From DATLFS01 sp035540935 (lineage in GTDB: Bacteria; Actinomycetota; CADDZG01; WHSQ01), in contig DATLFS010000124.1 of assembly GCA_035540935.1 (NCBI GenBank), positions 1 through 20,881 of the forward strand: DNA of 20,881 bases, given 5' to 3'. The notes under the pieces were generated by a model, which was not told where the DNA came from, did no database searches, and saw only the letters and a program-made list of their open reading frames with translations. Each line of letters begins with the position of its first letter. Position 1 is the first letter of the stretch. This document shows positions 6,892-14,965 of this stretch, in pieces. A program made the translations under genes and the position numbers.

Positions 6892-7791
6892 ATGCTCGTC
6901 ACAGAGAAGGTCACGATCCTCGGCGCGCCGCTCGACCTCGGCCAGGAGCGGCGTGGCGTCGACATGGGCCCGAGCGCCATCCGCTACTCGGGCCTCGCCG
7001 ATCGTCTGTCGGGTCTCGGCGTCGAGGTGTATGACGCCGGCGACTGCCGGCATGAGATCCCCGAGATCGCGGCGGTAGACGACGAGCAAGCCCGCTACCT
7101 GCCGGCGATCCTCGTTTCGACGGCGCAGGTCGCGCGCCAGGTGTCGGCCGAGGCGGCCGCGGGACGGATGCCGATCGTGCTGGGCGGCGACCACTCCGTA
7201 GCGATGGGGACGCTGGCCGGCTTGCACTCGGTCCACGGTCGCGGAGGCTTGCTGTGGATCGACGCCCACGGCGATCTCAACACGCCGGAGACTTCGCCCT
7301 CCGGCAACGTGCACGGGATGCCCCTCGCGGCGGCGCTCGGGCGCGCTGGGTTCGAGATCGAGGATTTCGAGCCGCCTCCGTGGGTGGATCCTCACCGGGT
7401 GGCGCTCGTCGGTATCAGGAGCCTCGACCCCGGCGAGAAGAGCGTCATCCGCGATCTGGGTCTGCATCCGTTCACGATGAGCGAGGTCGATCGCAGGGGT
7501 ATCGGGGCGGTCATGCAGGAAGCGATCGAGATCATCGCCGGCGACGGGTTCGTCCACCTGTCGCTCGACATGGACGCTTGCGACCCGGAGATCGCGCCCG
7601 GTGTGGGAACGCCGGTGAAGGGAGGTCTCTCCTACCGGGAGGCGCACGCCGCCATGGAACTGCTTGCCGAGGCCCGGGTGCTCACGTCGATCGAGGTGGT
7701 GGAGGTCAACCCGATCCTCGACGTCCGCAACGCGACCGGCGACCTGGCGGTCGACCTGGTGGCGAGCGCTCTAGGCGCCCGCATCCTCTGA
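6892..7791 (+). CDS. rocF: Arginase
   Basis: 299 aa, typical of bacterial arginases, which hydrolyse L-arginine to ornithine and urea with a Mn2+ pair. All ureohydrolase metal ligands are visible: His101 in GGDHS, Asp124, His126 and Asp128 in DAHGDLN, and Asp226 and Asp228 in SLDMDACDP. The substrate-binding segments TPETSPSGNVHGMPLA and GVGTPVKGGLSYREAH favour arginase over agmatinase or formiminoglutamase. The closing EVNP is also present. A GGGAG lies nine bases before the ATG at 6892. It is divergent from one SDR and ends one base before the convergent stop of another. No other arginine or urea-cycle gene is in the window, so its pathway partner is not visible. Confidence 0.93.
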   Translation: MLVTEKVTILGAPLDLGQERRGVDMGPSAIRYSGLADRLSGLGVEVYDAGDCRHEIPEIAAVDDEQARYLPAILVSTAQVARQVSAEAAAGRMPIVLGGDHSVAMGTLAGLHSVHGRGGLLWIDAHGDLNTPETSPSGNVHGMPLAAALGRAGFEIEDFEPPPWVDPHRVALVGIRSLDPGEKSVIRDLGLHPFTMSEVDRRGIGAVMQEAIEIIAGDGFVHLSLDMDACDPEIAPGVGTPVKGGLSYREAHAAMELLAEARVLTSIEVVEVNPILDVRNATGDLAVDLVASALGARIL

Positions 7792-7792
7792 C

Positions 7793-8569
7793 TCACGCGT
7801 CGTGGAGGACGCGTCCTTCCATGCCCCCCGCAACCGTGATGACCTCGCCGGTGACGTGGCCCGAGATCTCGTCGGACGCCAGAGAAACGACGACCCGGGC
7901 GACGTCGTCGGCACGACCGACCTTCCGGAGAGGCATCGTCCTCGTGATGCGCTCGACGAACCCCTCCTGCCGGAGCGCATCGCGCGCCATATCGGTCGCG
8001 GTCCATCCGGGACAAACGACGTTCACCCGTCCCTCCGGCGCGATGCGCACGATCTCGTTCTTCAAGCTCTTCACGAAGCCGGACAAGAGCGCGCCTTTCG
8101 CCGCGGCATAGTCGGCATGCCCGGCCTCGCCGAAGATCCCGGCGGTGGAGGAGATGATGACGATCGTCCCTCGGCCGGTCTCCCGGACGTGACGCAGGAA
8201 AGCCCGACAGGAGAGGAAGACGCTGTCGAGGTTCGCGGCGATCGTCTCGCGCCATCGATGGAGGCTCATCTCCCAGACGGGTTCGTCGCGCTTGGGCCAG
8301 CGTCCGGCATTCGCCACGAGGACATCGAGACGGCCCAAACCCTCGACCGCGCGCGCGACGAGCGCGTCCACCTCTTGCTCGACCGTGAGGTCGGCGGCGA
8401 GCGCGATGCCTCCGGTCGCCGCCGCGGTCTCCTCCGCGCGCTCTTTGCTCGTGCGGTAGTGAACCGCGACGAGCGCCCCTTCGTCCGCGAACGCATGAAC
8501 CAGGCTGCGTCCGATCCCCCCGCCCGCACCCGTGACGAGGACGCCCTTCCCTCCGAGTCCCGTCTCCAT
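7793..8569 (-). CDS. Short-chain dehydrogenase/reductase (FabG-like)
   Basis: 258 aa. Cofactor loop TGAGGGIG (13-20), ANAG (86-89), and catalytic Ser141, Tyr154 and Lys158 (YAAAK). The ending GHVTGEVITVAGG is the usual SDR C-terminus. This is a stand-alone gene far from the fatty acid operon, which has its own fabG, so a separate alcohol/ketone substrate is more likely than a role in FAS. The ATG at 8569 is supported by TAGCCT six bases upstream; no Shine-Dalgarno is visible. Its stop lies one base from the arginase stop, and it diverges from the YchF-like gene across 23 bp. Confidence 0.85.
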   Translation of the reverse strand: METGLGGKGVLVTGAGGGIGRSLVHAFADEGALVAVHYRTSKERAEETAAATGGIALAADLTVEQEVDALVARAVEGLGRLDVLVANAGRWPKRDEPVWEMSLHRWRETIAANLDSVFLSCRAFLRHVRETGRGTIVIISSTAGIFGEAGHADYAAAKGALLSGFVKSLKNEIVRIAPEGRVNVVCPGWTATDMARDALRQEGFVERITRTMPLRKVGRADDVARVVVSLASDEISGHVTGEVITVAGGMEGRVLHDA

Positions 8570-8575
8570 GGACGC

Positions 8576-8585
8576 AGGCTACCCT
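8576..8585. promoter_or_regulatory. Overlapping divergent -10 boxes (SDR / YchF-like)
   Basis: AGGCTACCCT fits ANNNTANNNT. Rightward TACCCT (8580-8585) is seven bases before the GTG of the YchF-like gene. Leftward TAGCCT (8581-8576) is six bases before the SDR ATG. The central TA is shared. The spacing fits leaderless transcripts in both directions. The layout matches the site at 5656-5665. Confidence 0.6.
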
Positions 8586-8592
8586 CGGGGAC

Positions 8593-9569
<977 letters not shown>

Positions 9570-9573
<4 letters not shown>

Positions 9574-11060
9574 ACCACGATCGAGCAGCCGCTCCGACGG
9601 GGATCGTGGGCCGCGTCCACCACACCCGCCTCGTCGACGCTTGCCGCGTTCACGCCTCCAAAGTACATGTGCGGCTCGTCATACGGCCGCGGGATGTAGG
9701 CCAGCTCGTCGCCCGGGAGTCCGGCTTCGTAGCAGAGCGTCCAGCCGGCCTCCCGATGGTCGAGATGCGCGCGGGGCGCGGCCACCGCATCGGCCAGGGA
9801 GTCGCCGTCCACGGCGAGCCGCACGAGCGCCTGGGCGACGGCGCCGACGATGCGGTCTGCACCCGGAGAACCGATCGCTACGAGCCGCCCGCCTCCGCTG
9901 GCGATCGTGGGCGCCATGCTCGAATGCGTTCTCGACCCGGGAGGAAGGCTGTGCACACCCATTGGGTTGAGCTCCTCTTCTCCGAGCGTGTTGTTGAGAA
10001 GGATGCCGCTGACGACCATCCCCGCGCCGTATCCGTTCGACTCCGTCACGGCGCACAGGTTGCCGTCGGCATCGGCCGCGGAGGAGTGCGTGGTCGCGGG
10101 GGACTGCATCCCTCTGCGCAGATCCGCCAGCGCTTCGTCGAGCGCGCCGGCGATGTCGCCGGTGTCGTTGTAGCGCTCGCGGCGGTATCCCGTCGCGGCC
10201 TTCTGCGCCTCTACGATCGCGGTCAGGCGCGCGACCGGCTCTGAGAGGTCCGCTTGCTCGAGCATCGTCAACATATGCGTCAGGACCGCGCCGCCGACCG
10301 ACGGCGGGGGGTTCGACTCGATCCGCCAGCCGAACACGTTCGCGGCGACGGGAGGCCGTATCTCCGCTACGAACGAGCCGAGGTCGTCGAGCGTCATGAA
10401 CCCGTCCGCCGCGGCGAGCGCTCCCACCACGGCGGCACCGATCTCGCCCGCATAGAAGGCGTCGGGACCCTCGTCGCCGATCGTCTCCAGCGCGTCCGCG
10501 AGCTCGCCTTGCACGAGCGGCTCGCCCTCGGTCAACAGGTGGTCGTCGGGCGCGAACAGCGCACGCGACTCGGCGAAGAGCGACCAGATCTCGCGGTAGG
10601 TCACAGAGAGGTAGTACGCCGAGGTGCGGGGGAACGCGAGGCCGTGGCGCGCGGCGCGTATCGCCGGCTCGAAGAGTGCCCGCCACTCGATCTTTCCGTG
10701 CCGCTCCCAGGCAGCTCTGACGGCGGCGAGGATGCCGGGCACCGCTACCGATCCGGCTCCGATGCCGGTGTACATGCCGTCCGAGTAATCCGGGATGTAG
10801 ACGCGCACGAGCCCCTGGCCGGGCTCCTGCGGTGGAGTGAGCGGCATCGCACTGTTGCCGTCGATGACCTCGACCTCGCCCCCGGGCGTTCTGATCGTTA
10901 CGAAGCCGGACCCCGCCACCGACGCGAAGAACGGCTCCGCAACCCACGCCATGATGGCGGAGGCGAGACAAGCATCGACGGCGTTGCCGCCGGCCCGCGC
11001 TACGTCCTGTGCCGCCTGCGCGCCCAGGGCGTTCCCCGCCGCGATGCCCAACCGAGCCAA
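9570..11060 (-). CDS. ggt: Gamma-glutamyltransferase-family Ntn-hydrolase
   Basis: 496 aa. GGT proenzymes cut themselves before a Thr that becomes the nucleophile; here the TTHSS motif puts that Thr at 323, giving large and small subunits of about 322 and 174 residues. Other family marks are RAGGNAVDA (22-30), PPPSVGG, SGILLNNT, SRTHSSMAPT and the final DPRRSG. Differences from the E. coli enzyme: no signal peptide, AGSGF for GGGGF, and Asn69 where the substrate-carboxylate Arg114 should be. NNTLGEE also replaces NNQMDDF, and GSPGAD replaces GSPGGS. It may be a cytoplasmic hydrolase of a related amide rather than a glutathione transpeptidase. TTG start at 11060 after GGAGGG; a TTG at 11054 is an alternative. 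Confidence 0.85.
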
Positions 11061-11063
11061 GGT

Positions 11064-11069
11064 CCCTCC
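11064..11069 (-). promoter_or_regulatory. Ribosome binding site for the TTG-initiated GGT-family gene
   Basis: GGAGGG on the minus strand lies three bases before the TTG at 11060 and nine before the in-frame TTG at 11054. No ATG or GTG is available near the family N-terminus (GIAAGNALGAQAA), so a TTG start is the best choice. Confidence 0.6.
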
Positions 11070-11109
11070 GTCCGCCGTCCTATGCCCGGGCAGGTTATCC
11101 GGGGAGCGG

Positions 11110-11119
11110 AATCTAGACT
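11110..11119. promoter_or_regulatory. Overlapping divergent -10 boxes (GGT-family / SRPBCC)
   Basis: AATCTAGACT fits ANNNTANNNT. Rightward TAGACT (11114-11119) is six bases before the SRPBCC ATG, as expected for a leaderless mRNA. Leftward TAGATT (11115-11110) would give a leader of about 43 nt that contains the GGAGGG of the GGT-family gene. The two boxes share TA. Confidence 0.55.
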
Positions 11120-11125
11120 GCCGCG

Positions 11126-11566
11126 ATGCGTCGCTTCTCGACCAGTCGTTCGCGCCGGATCGGCGCCCAGCCCGCGCGCGTCATGGAGCTGGTGCGGGAT
11201 TCGGGGTCGTGGCCCCGCTGGCAGTCGGAGATCCGGACGGCACGTGGCCCGGCGCGGCTCGAGGCGGGCGACGTGGTGGATGGAACCGCGGAGATGCTCG
11301 GGTTCGGCGTCCACGGACGGAGCACGATCACTCAGGCGAACGACGGTCGCTTAGAGGAGGACGCCATAGTGGGCGTGTCCATGAAGGTCACGTTCGTGGT
11401 CGAGCCACATCCGAACGGCGCGATGGTGACGCACCACATGGTGGCGGACCTCCCGCGCGGCCCGCTCGGATCGCTCCTCGCGTTCTTTCTCAAGCGGCGA
11501 CTGGTGCGGATGCAGCGAGCGACCCTAGAGCGCCTCGTGGATCAGGCGGAGGCTTCGGATTCCTGA
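11126..11566 (+). CDS. SRPBCC-fold (START/Bet v1-like) protein
   Basis: 146 aa. The pattern is that of polyketide cyclase/dehydrase-like SRPBCC proteins: an early helix (PARVMELVRDSGSWPRWQSEI, the 'VW..L.D...W..W' element), a run of beta-strands, then a long C-terminal helix (LGSLLAFFLKRRLVRMQRATLERL). These proteins form a cavity that binds a hydrophobic ligand; the ligand cannot be named. The ATG at 11126 is supported by TAGACT six bases upstream. The last 25 bases overlap the end of the convergent CBS gene. Confidence 0.75.
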   Translation: MRRFSTSRSRRIGAQPARVMELVRDSGSWPRWQSEIRTARGPARLEAGDVVDGTAEMLGFGVHGRSTITQANDGRLEEDAIVGVSMKVTFVVEPHPNGAMVTHHMVADLPRGPLGSLLAFFLKRRLVRMQRATLERLVDQAEASDS

Positions 11567-11940
11567 AGCAACGAGACGGTGGCGTCCATCAGGTCGCGTA
11601 GGGAGACGATGCCGACCGGCTCGTCCATCTCGCACACGAGAAGGTGGCGGAAGCCGCCCTCGATCATCGTTCGGACGGCTCTTTCGATCGTCCACCCCGG
11701 TGCGGCGGAGACGACGTCGCGGGTCATGACCTCGCCGACGCTTATCGCCTCCATGTTCGAGCTGCGCGCTACCGCATGGAGGATGTCTCGCTCGGTGATG
11801 ATCCCGGCGACTTTCTCGTGCTCGACGACGACGGCGGCGCCGACGCCGCGATCCGTCATCACTTGAGCGGCGCGCCGCAACGAGCTCTCGGGCGAAACCG
11901 TGACCAGGTGGCTGATCGCCACGTCGCGTAGCAGCTGCAT
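11542..11940 (-). CDS. CBS-pair domain protein
   Basis: 132 aa made almost only of two CBS domains (about 5-60 and 70-125), each with the VMT/M-RGVGAAVVV and GIITERDIL / GIVSLRDLM signatures. CBS pairs bind adenosine nucleotides (AMP, ATP, SAM) and regulate partners; the RDIL and RDLM Asp residues are the usual ribose contacts. No other domain is attached, so it would act in trans. The ATG at 11940 fits the family start; the frame stays open further upstream through the nfo start region, but that stretch shows no homology. It overlaps the SRPBCC gene by 25 bp at the 3' end and diverges from nfo over 61 bp. Confidence 0.82.
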   Translation of the reverse strand: MQLLRDVAISHLVTVSPESSLRRAAQVMTDRGVGAAVVVEHEKVAGIITERDILHAVARSSNMEAISVGEVMTRDVVSAAPGWTIERAVRTMIEGGFRHLLVCEMDEPVGIVSLRDLMDATVSLLQESEASA

Positions 11941-11989
11941 GGTCGCCGCATCATCGTGCAAAGAGCGAAGACCTGCAACCGCGGCTTGG

Positions 11990-11995
11990 TAGCGT
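11990..11995 (+). promoter_or_regulatory. Candidate -10 box of leaderless nfo
   Basis: TAGCGT lies exactly six bases before the nfo ATG and no Shine-Dalgarno is present. This is the same arrangement as for the PPOX and SRPBCC genes. Read leftward the site gives TACCAA, one base off a TANNNT box, so a bidirectional role here is weaker. Confidence 0.45.
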
Positions 11996-12001
11996 CGGGC
12001 G

Positions 12002-12754
12002 ATGATCCTGGGCGCACACGTGAGGGGCAGTCGACCTCTCGAGGAAGCCGAAGAGCTGGGGGCGGAGTGCATCCAGATGTTCGTCGGCGACCCGCAATCG
12101 TTCCGTAAGCCGGCGCCGCGGCCGGACGCCGAGGAGCTGCGGGACTCACCCCTGCCGGTCTACGTGCACGCGCCTTACCTGATCAACGTCGCGTCGCCGA
12201 ACAACCGGATACGCATCCCGAGCCGCAAGCTGCTCCAGCAGTCACTCGATTCTGCAGCTGCCATCGGAGCGGCCGGCCTCATCGTGCACGCCGGTCATGC
12301 CGAGGACGGCGTCGAGGAAGGATTCGTCCGCTGGCGGAAGGCTCTCGAGCAGATCGAGAGCGCGGTTCCGGTGCTGATCGAGAACACGGCCGGAGGTGAG
12401 AACGCGATGGCGCGCCGTATCGACGTGTTGGCGCGCCTGTGGGACGAGATCGGAGATCTGCAACCGGGCTTCTGCTTCGACACGTGCCACGCCCATGCCG
12501 CGGGCGAGGACCTCTCAGATGTCGTCGAGCGTGTACTCGACGCCGTCGGGAAGATCGACGTGCTCCACTGCAATGACTCCCGCGACCGTGCCGGGACGGG
12601 GGCCGATCGTCACGCCAACATCGCGACCGGCAACATCGGAGCGGATGCTCTCGTCCACATGGTGAAGACGGCCGACGCTCCGGTCGTCATCTGCGAGACG
12701 CCGTGGGACGGCATCGCGGACGATCTGACCGTGCTGCGCGCGGCGTGCGGCTGA
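12002..12754 (+). CDS. nfo: Deoxyribonuclease IV (AP endonuclease, TIM barrel)
   Basis: 250 aa, slightly shorter than E. coli Nfo (285). It cleaves DNA 5' of abasic sites in base excision repair using a tri-zinc centre. Ligand motifs are seen in order: His56 (HAPYLIN), His96 (HAGH), Glu127 (LIENTAGG), Asp160 and His163 (FDTCHAHAAG), His189 (HCNDS), Asp202 and His204 (ADRHANI...GNIG), and Glu232 (ICETP). Nothing essential appears to be missing. The ATG at 12002 begins directly with the barrel strand MILGAHV and has a TAGCGT box six bases upstream. Its stop is one base from that of the peroxiredoxin gene; both products respond to oxidative damage, but they are on opposite strands. Confidence 0.93.
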   Translation: MILGAHVRGSRPLEEAEELGAECIQMFVGDPQSFRKPAPRPDAEELRDSPLPVYVHAPYLINVASPNNRIRIPSRKLLQQSLDSAAAIGAAGLIVHAGHAEDGVEEGFVRWRKALEQIESAVPVLIENTAGGENAMARRIDVLARLWDEIGDLQPGFCFDTCHAHAAGEDLSDVVERVLDAVGKIDVLHCNDSRDRAGTGADRHANIATGNIGADALVHMVKTADAPVVICETPWDGIADDLTVLRAACG

Positions 12755-12755
12755 A

Positions 12756-13226
12756 TCAGCGGGACAGAGCCAGATCGTTCACCAGACGTTCGACGTGGCC
12801 TTTGGCGCGCACGTTGTAGAGCGCCTGATCGATGTGGCCGCCCTCGTCGATCACGAAGGTCGAGCGGATGATCCCCTCGAAGGTGTTGCCGTACATCTTT
12901 CGTTCGCCCCACGCGCCGTAGCGCCCCGCGATCTCGTGATCGGCGTCGATCAGAAGGGGAAAGGGGAGCGAGTGCTTCTCCGAGAAAGCGCGGTGCGAAT
13001 CGGCGTCCTGCGGGCTGACCCCGAGCACTACGTAACCGGCGCCGATGAACCGTGCGTGGTTGTCGCGGAAGTCGCATGCCTCGGCGGTGCATCCGGGCGT
13101 GTCGTCCGCGGGATAGAAGTACAGCACGACCTTCTGCCCGCGTAGGTCGCGGAGCCGCCACACCTTGCCGTCGCCGTCTTCGGCCTCGAAATCGGGTGCG
13201 GGGTCGCCCTTCTTCAGCTCGGTCAT
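12756..13226 (-). CDS. bcp: Thioredoxin-dependent peroxiredoxin, Bcp/PrxQ type
   Basis: 156 aa, the normal Bcp length. The peroxidatic Cys46 is in TPGC, and a second Cys51 five residues on (TPGCTAEAC) is the resolving cysteine seen in many PrxQ/Bcp proteins. The N-terminal KKGDPAPDFE and the late FEGIIRSTFVIDE are family-typical. It reduces H2O2 and organic peroxides with thioredoxin as reductant. The ATG at 13226 follows GGAGG by four bases and overlaps the DUF2017 stop in ATGA, so it is the third gene of a clpS-DUF2017-bcp operon. Confidence 0.92.
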   Translation of the reverse strand: MTELKKGDPAPDFEAEDGDGKVWRLRDLRGQKVVLYFYPADDTPGCTAEACDFRDNHARFIGAGYVVLGVSPQDADSHRAFSEKHSLPFPLLIDADHEIAGRYGAWGERKMYGNTFEGIIRSTFVIDEGGHIDQALYNVRAKGHVERLVNDLALSR

Positions 13227-13708
13227 CGATCCTCCAACGCGTGCTCGACCAGGATGCCCTGAAGGTAGCCGAGCCAGTGGAGAATCGACAGCGCGACCGC
13301 GTCGGGATCTCCCGGGTCGACCTCCGCGGCCATGCGCTGCTCGTCCACGTCGAGCCGAGCACCGATGGAGAGGCGAAGATCGGTCAACAAGGTCAGCCAG
13401 CCGTCGACCTCGTCGCGCGCCAGGATGACCTCGCAGCCGCCTTCAGTTCCGAGCGCCGCAGCGACCTCGTCGAGCGTTCTGGACTTGATCTCCCGCAGGT
13501 CATCTCCGATCATCTGCCGGAACGCGGCCTCGTCGTCCGCGGCGTCGTAGGCGCGCGGGAACAGTCTTTGCACGACCGGATCTGAGTCCGGGACGTCGGC
13601 TTCGAGTAGGAGGCGCATCTCCACCGCGAGCCGGCGAAGGATCTCGGCTTCGAACTCCTCGAGCGTGAGGGATATGGCTCCGTTCCCGAGCGCTCCTATC
13701 TGGGGCAT
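13223..13708 (-). CDS. DUF2017 family protein
   Basis: 161 aa, mainly alpha-helical. The N-terminal half has the LEEFEAEILRRLAVEMRLLLE helix and LFPRAYDAADDEAAFRQMIGDDLR. The C-terminal half contains LILARDEVDGWLTLLTDLRLSIGARL and HWLGYLQGILVEHAL. This matches the actinobacterial DUF2017 family, which is typically encoded next to clpS; its biochemical role is unknown. The ATG at 13708 follows the clpS TGA with no gap (TGAATG) and its own stop overlaps the peroxiredoxin start, so all three genes are probably translated from one message. The conserved link to ClpS suggests a role in protein turnover, which is inference. Confidence 0.85.
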   Translation of the reverse strand: MPQIGALGNGAISLTLEEFEAEILRRLAVEMRLLLEADVPDSDPVVQRLFPRAYDAADDEAAFRQMIGDDLREIKSRTLDEVAAALGTEGGCEVILARDEVDGWLTLLTDLRLSIGARLDVDEQRMAAEVDPGDPDAVALSILHWLGYLQGILVEHALEDR

Positions 13709-14005
13709 TCAGTCGCTCTTGCCGATCGTCGCCCAGAGGCCGTGCTGATGGAGCCGGTAACAATCGAGTTCGGCTTTCTCACGCGAACCGCTCGAAACCA
13801 CGCACTTCCCCTCGTTGTGCACGCGGAGCATGAGTTGCGTGGCCTTCTCGCGCGAATACCCGAAGAGCTTCTGGAAGACGTAGGTGACGTACGACATGAG
13901 GTTGATCGGGTCGTCCCAGACGATCACCAGCCACGGTCGATCCGGCTCGATGTTTTCGTCCTCTGCGATGTCGCGGGTCCGCTCGGGAGCGATCGTCGGT
14001 TGCAT
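13709..14005 (-). CDS. clpS: ClpS, adaptor for N-degron substrates of the Clp protease
   Basis: 98 aa. ClpS delivers proteins with bulky N-terminal residues to ClpC/ClpA-ClpP. The core WLVIVWDDPINLMSYVTYV gives the substrate-pocket residues, and MLRVHNEGK carries the conserved His, followed by CVVSSGSREKAELDCYRLHQHGLWATI. The first 25 residues are the flexible N-terminal extension (APERTRDIAEDENIEPD). I choose the ATG at 14005 because TACGAT lies seven bases upstream, in keeping with the other leaderless genes. An ATG at 14014 (three residues longer) is possible; no Shine-Dalgarno supports either. Confidence 0.92.
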   Translation of the reverse strand: MQPTIAPERTRDIAEDENIEPDRPWLVIVWDDPINLMSYVTYVFQKLFGYSREKATQLMLRVHNEGKCVVSSGSREKAELDCYRLHQHGLWATIGKSD

Positions 14006-14012
14006 CGACCGC

Positions 14013-14018
14013 ATCGTA
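14013..14018 (-). promoter_or_regulatory. Candidate -10 box of clpS
   Basis: TACGAT on the minus strand lies seven bases before the ATG at 14005 and overlaps the alternative ATG at 14014, which argues for the downstream start. Confidence 0.4.
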
Positions 14019-14029
14019 GTTGACCGCTC

Positions 14030-14076
14030 GGTCGGAGAGTGCTGGCAACTCCCGGAACCGATGGTCGGAGAGTTGC
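14030..14076. repeat. 11-bp direct repeat and overlapping inverted repeat upstream of the sigma factor gene
   Basis: GGTCGGAGAGT occurs at 14030-14040 and again at 14063-14073, exactly 33 bp apart (about three helical turns). Overlapping it, GCAACTC (14045-14051) is the reverse complement of GAGTTGC (14070-14076). The non-coding region between clpS and the sigma gene (14006-14180) holds little else, so these are candidate regulator sites for one or both divergent units. Confidence 0.5.
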
Positions 14077-14162
14077 GAGATTTCTGCGCGACCTTGCGGA
14101 GAACGCGTAACGGACCACGCCGCGCGGAGTCTTGATGGGTGAACGATCGAGACGTCCACCGC

Positions 14163-14169
14163 AAGGAGG
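14163..14169 (+). promoter_or_regulatory. Ribosome binding site fixing the sigma factor start
   Basis: AAGGAGG is the strongest Shine-Dalgarno of the region, 11 bases before the ATG at 14181. It rules against the longer GTG start at 14139. Confidence 0.7.
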
Positions 14170-14180
14170 TCCACTCCCCT

Positions 14181-14747
14181 ATGTCACCTTCGTCGGCCGC
14201 TGCATACGTCGAGGTCGACGATGCCACCCTTGCCGCACGCGCGGCGCACGACTTCGAGGCGTTCGAAGAGCTGTATCGAAGGCACCTCGATCCCGTCTAT
14301 AGGTTCGTCAGGTCGCAGTCGCCGGACGTTGCTACCGCGGAGGACCTGACCGCGCAGGTGTTCCTCAACGCTCTGTCGGCGGCGAGGACCTACCGTGGGG
14401 ACGGGTCCTACCGATCGTGGCTCTTCCGCATCGCGCACAACGTCATCTCCACTTGGCGCGCGAGCCATCGGCGCGCGGTCGCCGTCGCGGAGCCTCCCGA
14501 AGAGATGGACCCCGGCCCCTCGCCGGCCGCGCAGGCGATCAGCAGGAAGCAGCTCGACGTCGTGATGCGGGCGGTGGCCGACCTACCTCCCGCGCAGCGC
14601 GAGGTGGTCGCGTTGCGGTCGCTCGAGGATCTCTCGACCGACGAGATCGCCCGGATAACGCGCCGAAGCGGGGGAGCGGTCCGCATCCTGTTGCACCGCG
14701 CCCGGTCCAGGCTCAAGTCGGTGTTGGCGCGGGAGGGACTCCTATGA
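14181..14747 (+). CDS. ECF-type RNA polymerase sigma factor
   Basis: 188 aa. Region sigma-2 spans about 28-97 (FEELYRRHLDPVYRFVRSQ, AEDLTAQVFLNAL, YRSWLFRIAHNVISTWRAS). A short linker follows, then sigma-4 at about 125-180 (DLPPAQREVVALRSLEDLSTDEIA plus a helix-turn-helix ending in LLHRARSRLKS). No sigma-3 or C-terminal extension is present, so this is an extracytoplasmic-function type that redirects polymerase to a small regulon. The recognition helix region ITRRSGGAVRILL is less like the common GVSEGTVKSRL. It overlaps the next gene by ATGA and heads the fatty acid operon, so it may control that operon or itself. I found no convincing ECF-type promoter upstream by eye. Confidence 0.9.
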   Translation: MSPSSAAAYVEVDDATLAARAAHDFEAFEELYRRHLDPVYRFVRSQSPDVATAEDLTAQVFLNALSAARTYRGDGSYRSWLFRIAHNVISTWRASHRRAVAVAEPPEEMDPGPSPAAQAISRKQLDVVMRAVADLPPAQREVVALRSLEDLSTDEIARITRRSGGAVRILLHRARSRLKSVLAREGLL

Positions 14748-14965
14748 CTTTGGACATGTTGCTGGCGTCGGCTCTCCGCGGGATCACGGCGCGCCGTGGC
14801 TTCCGCGCCGAGCTGCTGCAGGCTCTGCGATTGGCCCCGCCGGTCGTCGTAGTCGCCCCGCCGGCGCCGAGGCGAACCACCCGGTACATAGCGGGCGGTG
14901 TAGTGGCCGGATCCGTCGGGGTCGCGGTCGCTCTTAAGCGGCGCGCCGCCCGGAGGACCGCGTGA
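14744..14965 (+). CDS. Small single-pass membrane protein (possible anti-sigma or anchor)
   Basis: 73 aa. Residues 1-30 form a basic/leucine-rich amphipathic segment (LLASALRGITARRGFRAELLQALRL). A Pro/Val stretch follows at 31-42, then RRTTR, a Gly/Ala/Val membrane helix at about 48-64, and the basic tail KRRAARR. I do not recognise a family. The start in ATGA overlaps the sigma factor stop and is preceded by GGGAGG; its own stop overlaps the fabD start (GTGA). Genes placed directly after ECF sigma factors often encode membrane anti-sigma factors, but this one lacks the zinc-binding HxxxCxxC motif and is much shorter than most. The role is therefore open. Confidence 0.75.
   Translation: MTLDMLLASALRGITARRGFRAELLQALRLAPPVVVVAPPAPRRTTRYIAGGVVAGSVGVAVALKRRAARRTA

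Noticed and set aside
14054..14080. ECF-type promoter (GGAACC as -35) before the sigma gene
   Set aside because: GGAACC is present at 14054-14059, but no fitting -10 (CGTC or GTT-like) lies 15-18 bases downstream.
14139..14180. Longer sigma factor starting at GTG 14139
   Set aside because: The strong AAGGAGG at 14163 lies inside this extension and points to ATG 14181. The added residues are not part of sigma-2.
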